Source of the DNA: Streptomyces sp. NBC_00190
GTDB lineage: Bacteria > Actinomycetota > Actinomycetes > Streptomycetales > Streptomycetaceae
Assembly: GCF_036203305.1 (NCBI RefSeq)
Contig: NZ_CP108131.1
Coordinates: forward strand, 3,658,001-3,722,000
Reading direction: 5' to 3'
DNA length: 64,000 nt
Of this stretch, positions 63,749 through 64,000 are shown one piece after another. The first letter of the stretch is position 1. Each line of letters opens with the position of its first letter. The notes under the pieces are model-generated. The model ran no database searches. It was not told the DNA's origin and saw nothing but the letters and a program-made list of their open reading frames with translations. A program made the position numbers and the translations under genes.

Positions 63749-64000
63749 TCAGCGGCGGCGGGCCCGCCACACCAGGTAGAGGACGGACGCCAGCGCCGCG
63801 CCCCGCAGCAGCCACGGCCACATCCCGTGCACCACCCCGCTCACCTGGTCCTCGGCCAGGGTCTCGCCCCACTTCTCGTTCATCCGGCCCCACAGCCACA
63901 CCGCCGCCCCCGCCAGGACCACGCCGGGCGGGCCGAAGACGACCCACTTGCGCTCGGCGGGCCGCAGCACGCGCGAGGCGTACGGCAGCAGCCAGCCGAC
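63749..64000 (-). CDS. Partial membrane protein running off the right edge
   Basis: The frame ending at 63749 remains open to the window edge. A GTG at 63970 would give 73 residues, but the codons upstream encode further hydrophobic sequence (VGWLLPYASRVLRPAERKW), so the true start is probably beyond the window. Two helices are visible (VVFGPPGVVLAGAAVWLWG and WPWLLRGAALASVLYLVW). The function is unknown. Confidence 0.65.
   Translation of the reverse strand, partial: VGWLLPYASRVLRPAERKWVVFGPPGVVLAGAAVWLWGRMNEKWGETLAEDQVSGVVHGMWPWLLRGAALASVLYLVWRARRR

Overview
The window is a stretch of chromosome from a high-GC actinobacterium, almost certainly a Streptomyces. Supporting this are very high GC in third codon positions, many GTG starts, frequent 1-11 bp gene overlaps, several promoters placed so that transcription starts at the start codon, a DmdR/IdeR iron regulator, a futalosine menaquinone pathway pair, and an order (ECF sigma, purU, dmdR1, SIS protein, pdxH, citrate synthase 2, acyl-CoA carboxylase cluster, serC, mqnB/mqnD, cold-shock protein) that matches, from memory, the SCO44xx to SCO43xx part of the S. 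coelicolor core. Most of it reads as conserved core. No tRNA, rRNA, CRISPR array or complete insertion sequence was seen.

Layout. 1-13 kb: an ECF sigma factor coupled to a zinc-finger/MDMPI protein, an EF-hand protein, purU, a solute-binding lipoprotein, a membrane protein with five 17-residue repeats, a TPR-type regulator, a prim-pol-like protein, an ABC exporter pair and a propeller-like protein. 13-20 kb: an alpha/beta hydrolase, dmdR1 diverging from a SIS-domain sugar isomerase around a DasR-like site, a PAS/GAF protein, a putative small transcript with a 12-codon ORF, pdxH and a citrate synthase. 20-29 kb: a leftward catabolic operon (DinB/MDMPI protein, AtuA, carboxylase beta and alpha, acyl-CoA dehydrogenase, enoyl-CoA hydratase, TetR) of the leucine/acyclic-terpene type, with a palindromic operator over its promoter. 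29-37 kb: an S15 hydrolase, remnants of a divergent gene pair, cutA, a DUF1801 protein coupled to a DMT permease, an FAD/Fe-S oxidoreductase and serC. 37-46 kb: a large sacsin/Hsp90-type ATPase, then an EACC1-caspase pair (the most unusual locus here), then a P-type ATPase. 46-64 kb: an NCS2 permease, MarR/MFS, thpR, a glycosylase, a VOC/MarR divergent pair with twin operators, a 29-residue membrane peptide, an aldo-keto reductase, a flotillin/NfeD pair, DUF3027, MFS, DUF2771, mqnB-mqnD, a cold-shock protein and a HAD hydrolase.

How the genes work together. The 20-29 kb operon should carboxylate and oxidise branched acyl-CoAs under its own TetR repressor. mqnB-mqnD feed menaquinone. dmdR1 sets iron homeostasis and may be tied to aminosugar status through the DasR-like site. 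The EACC1-caspase pair resembles membrane-anchored effector modules of actinobacterial conflict or cell-suicide systems. All functional calls rest on sequence motifs read by eye; no database search was run.
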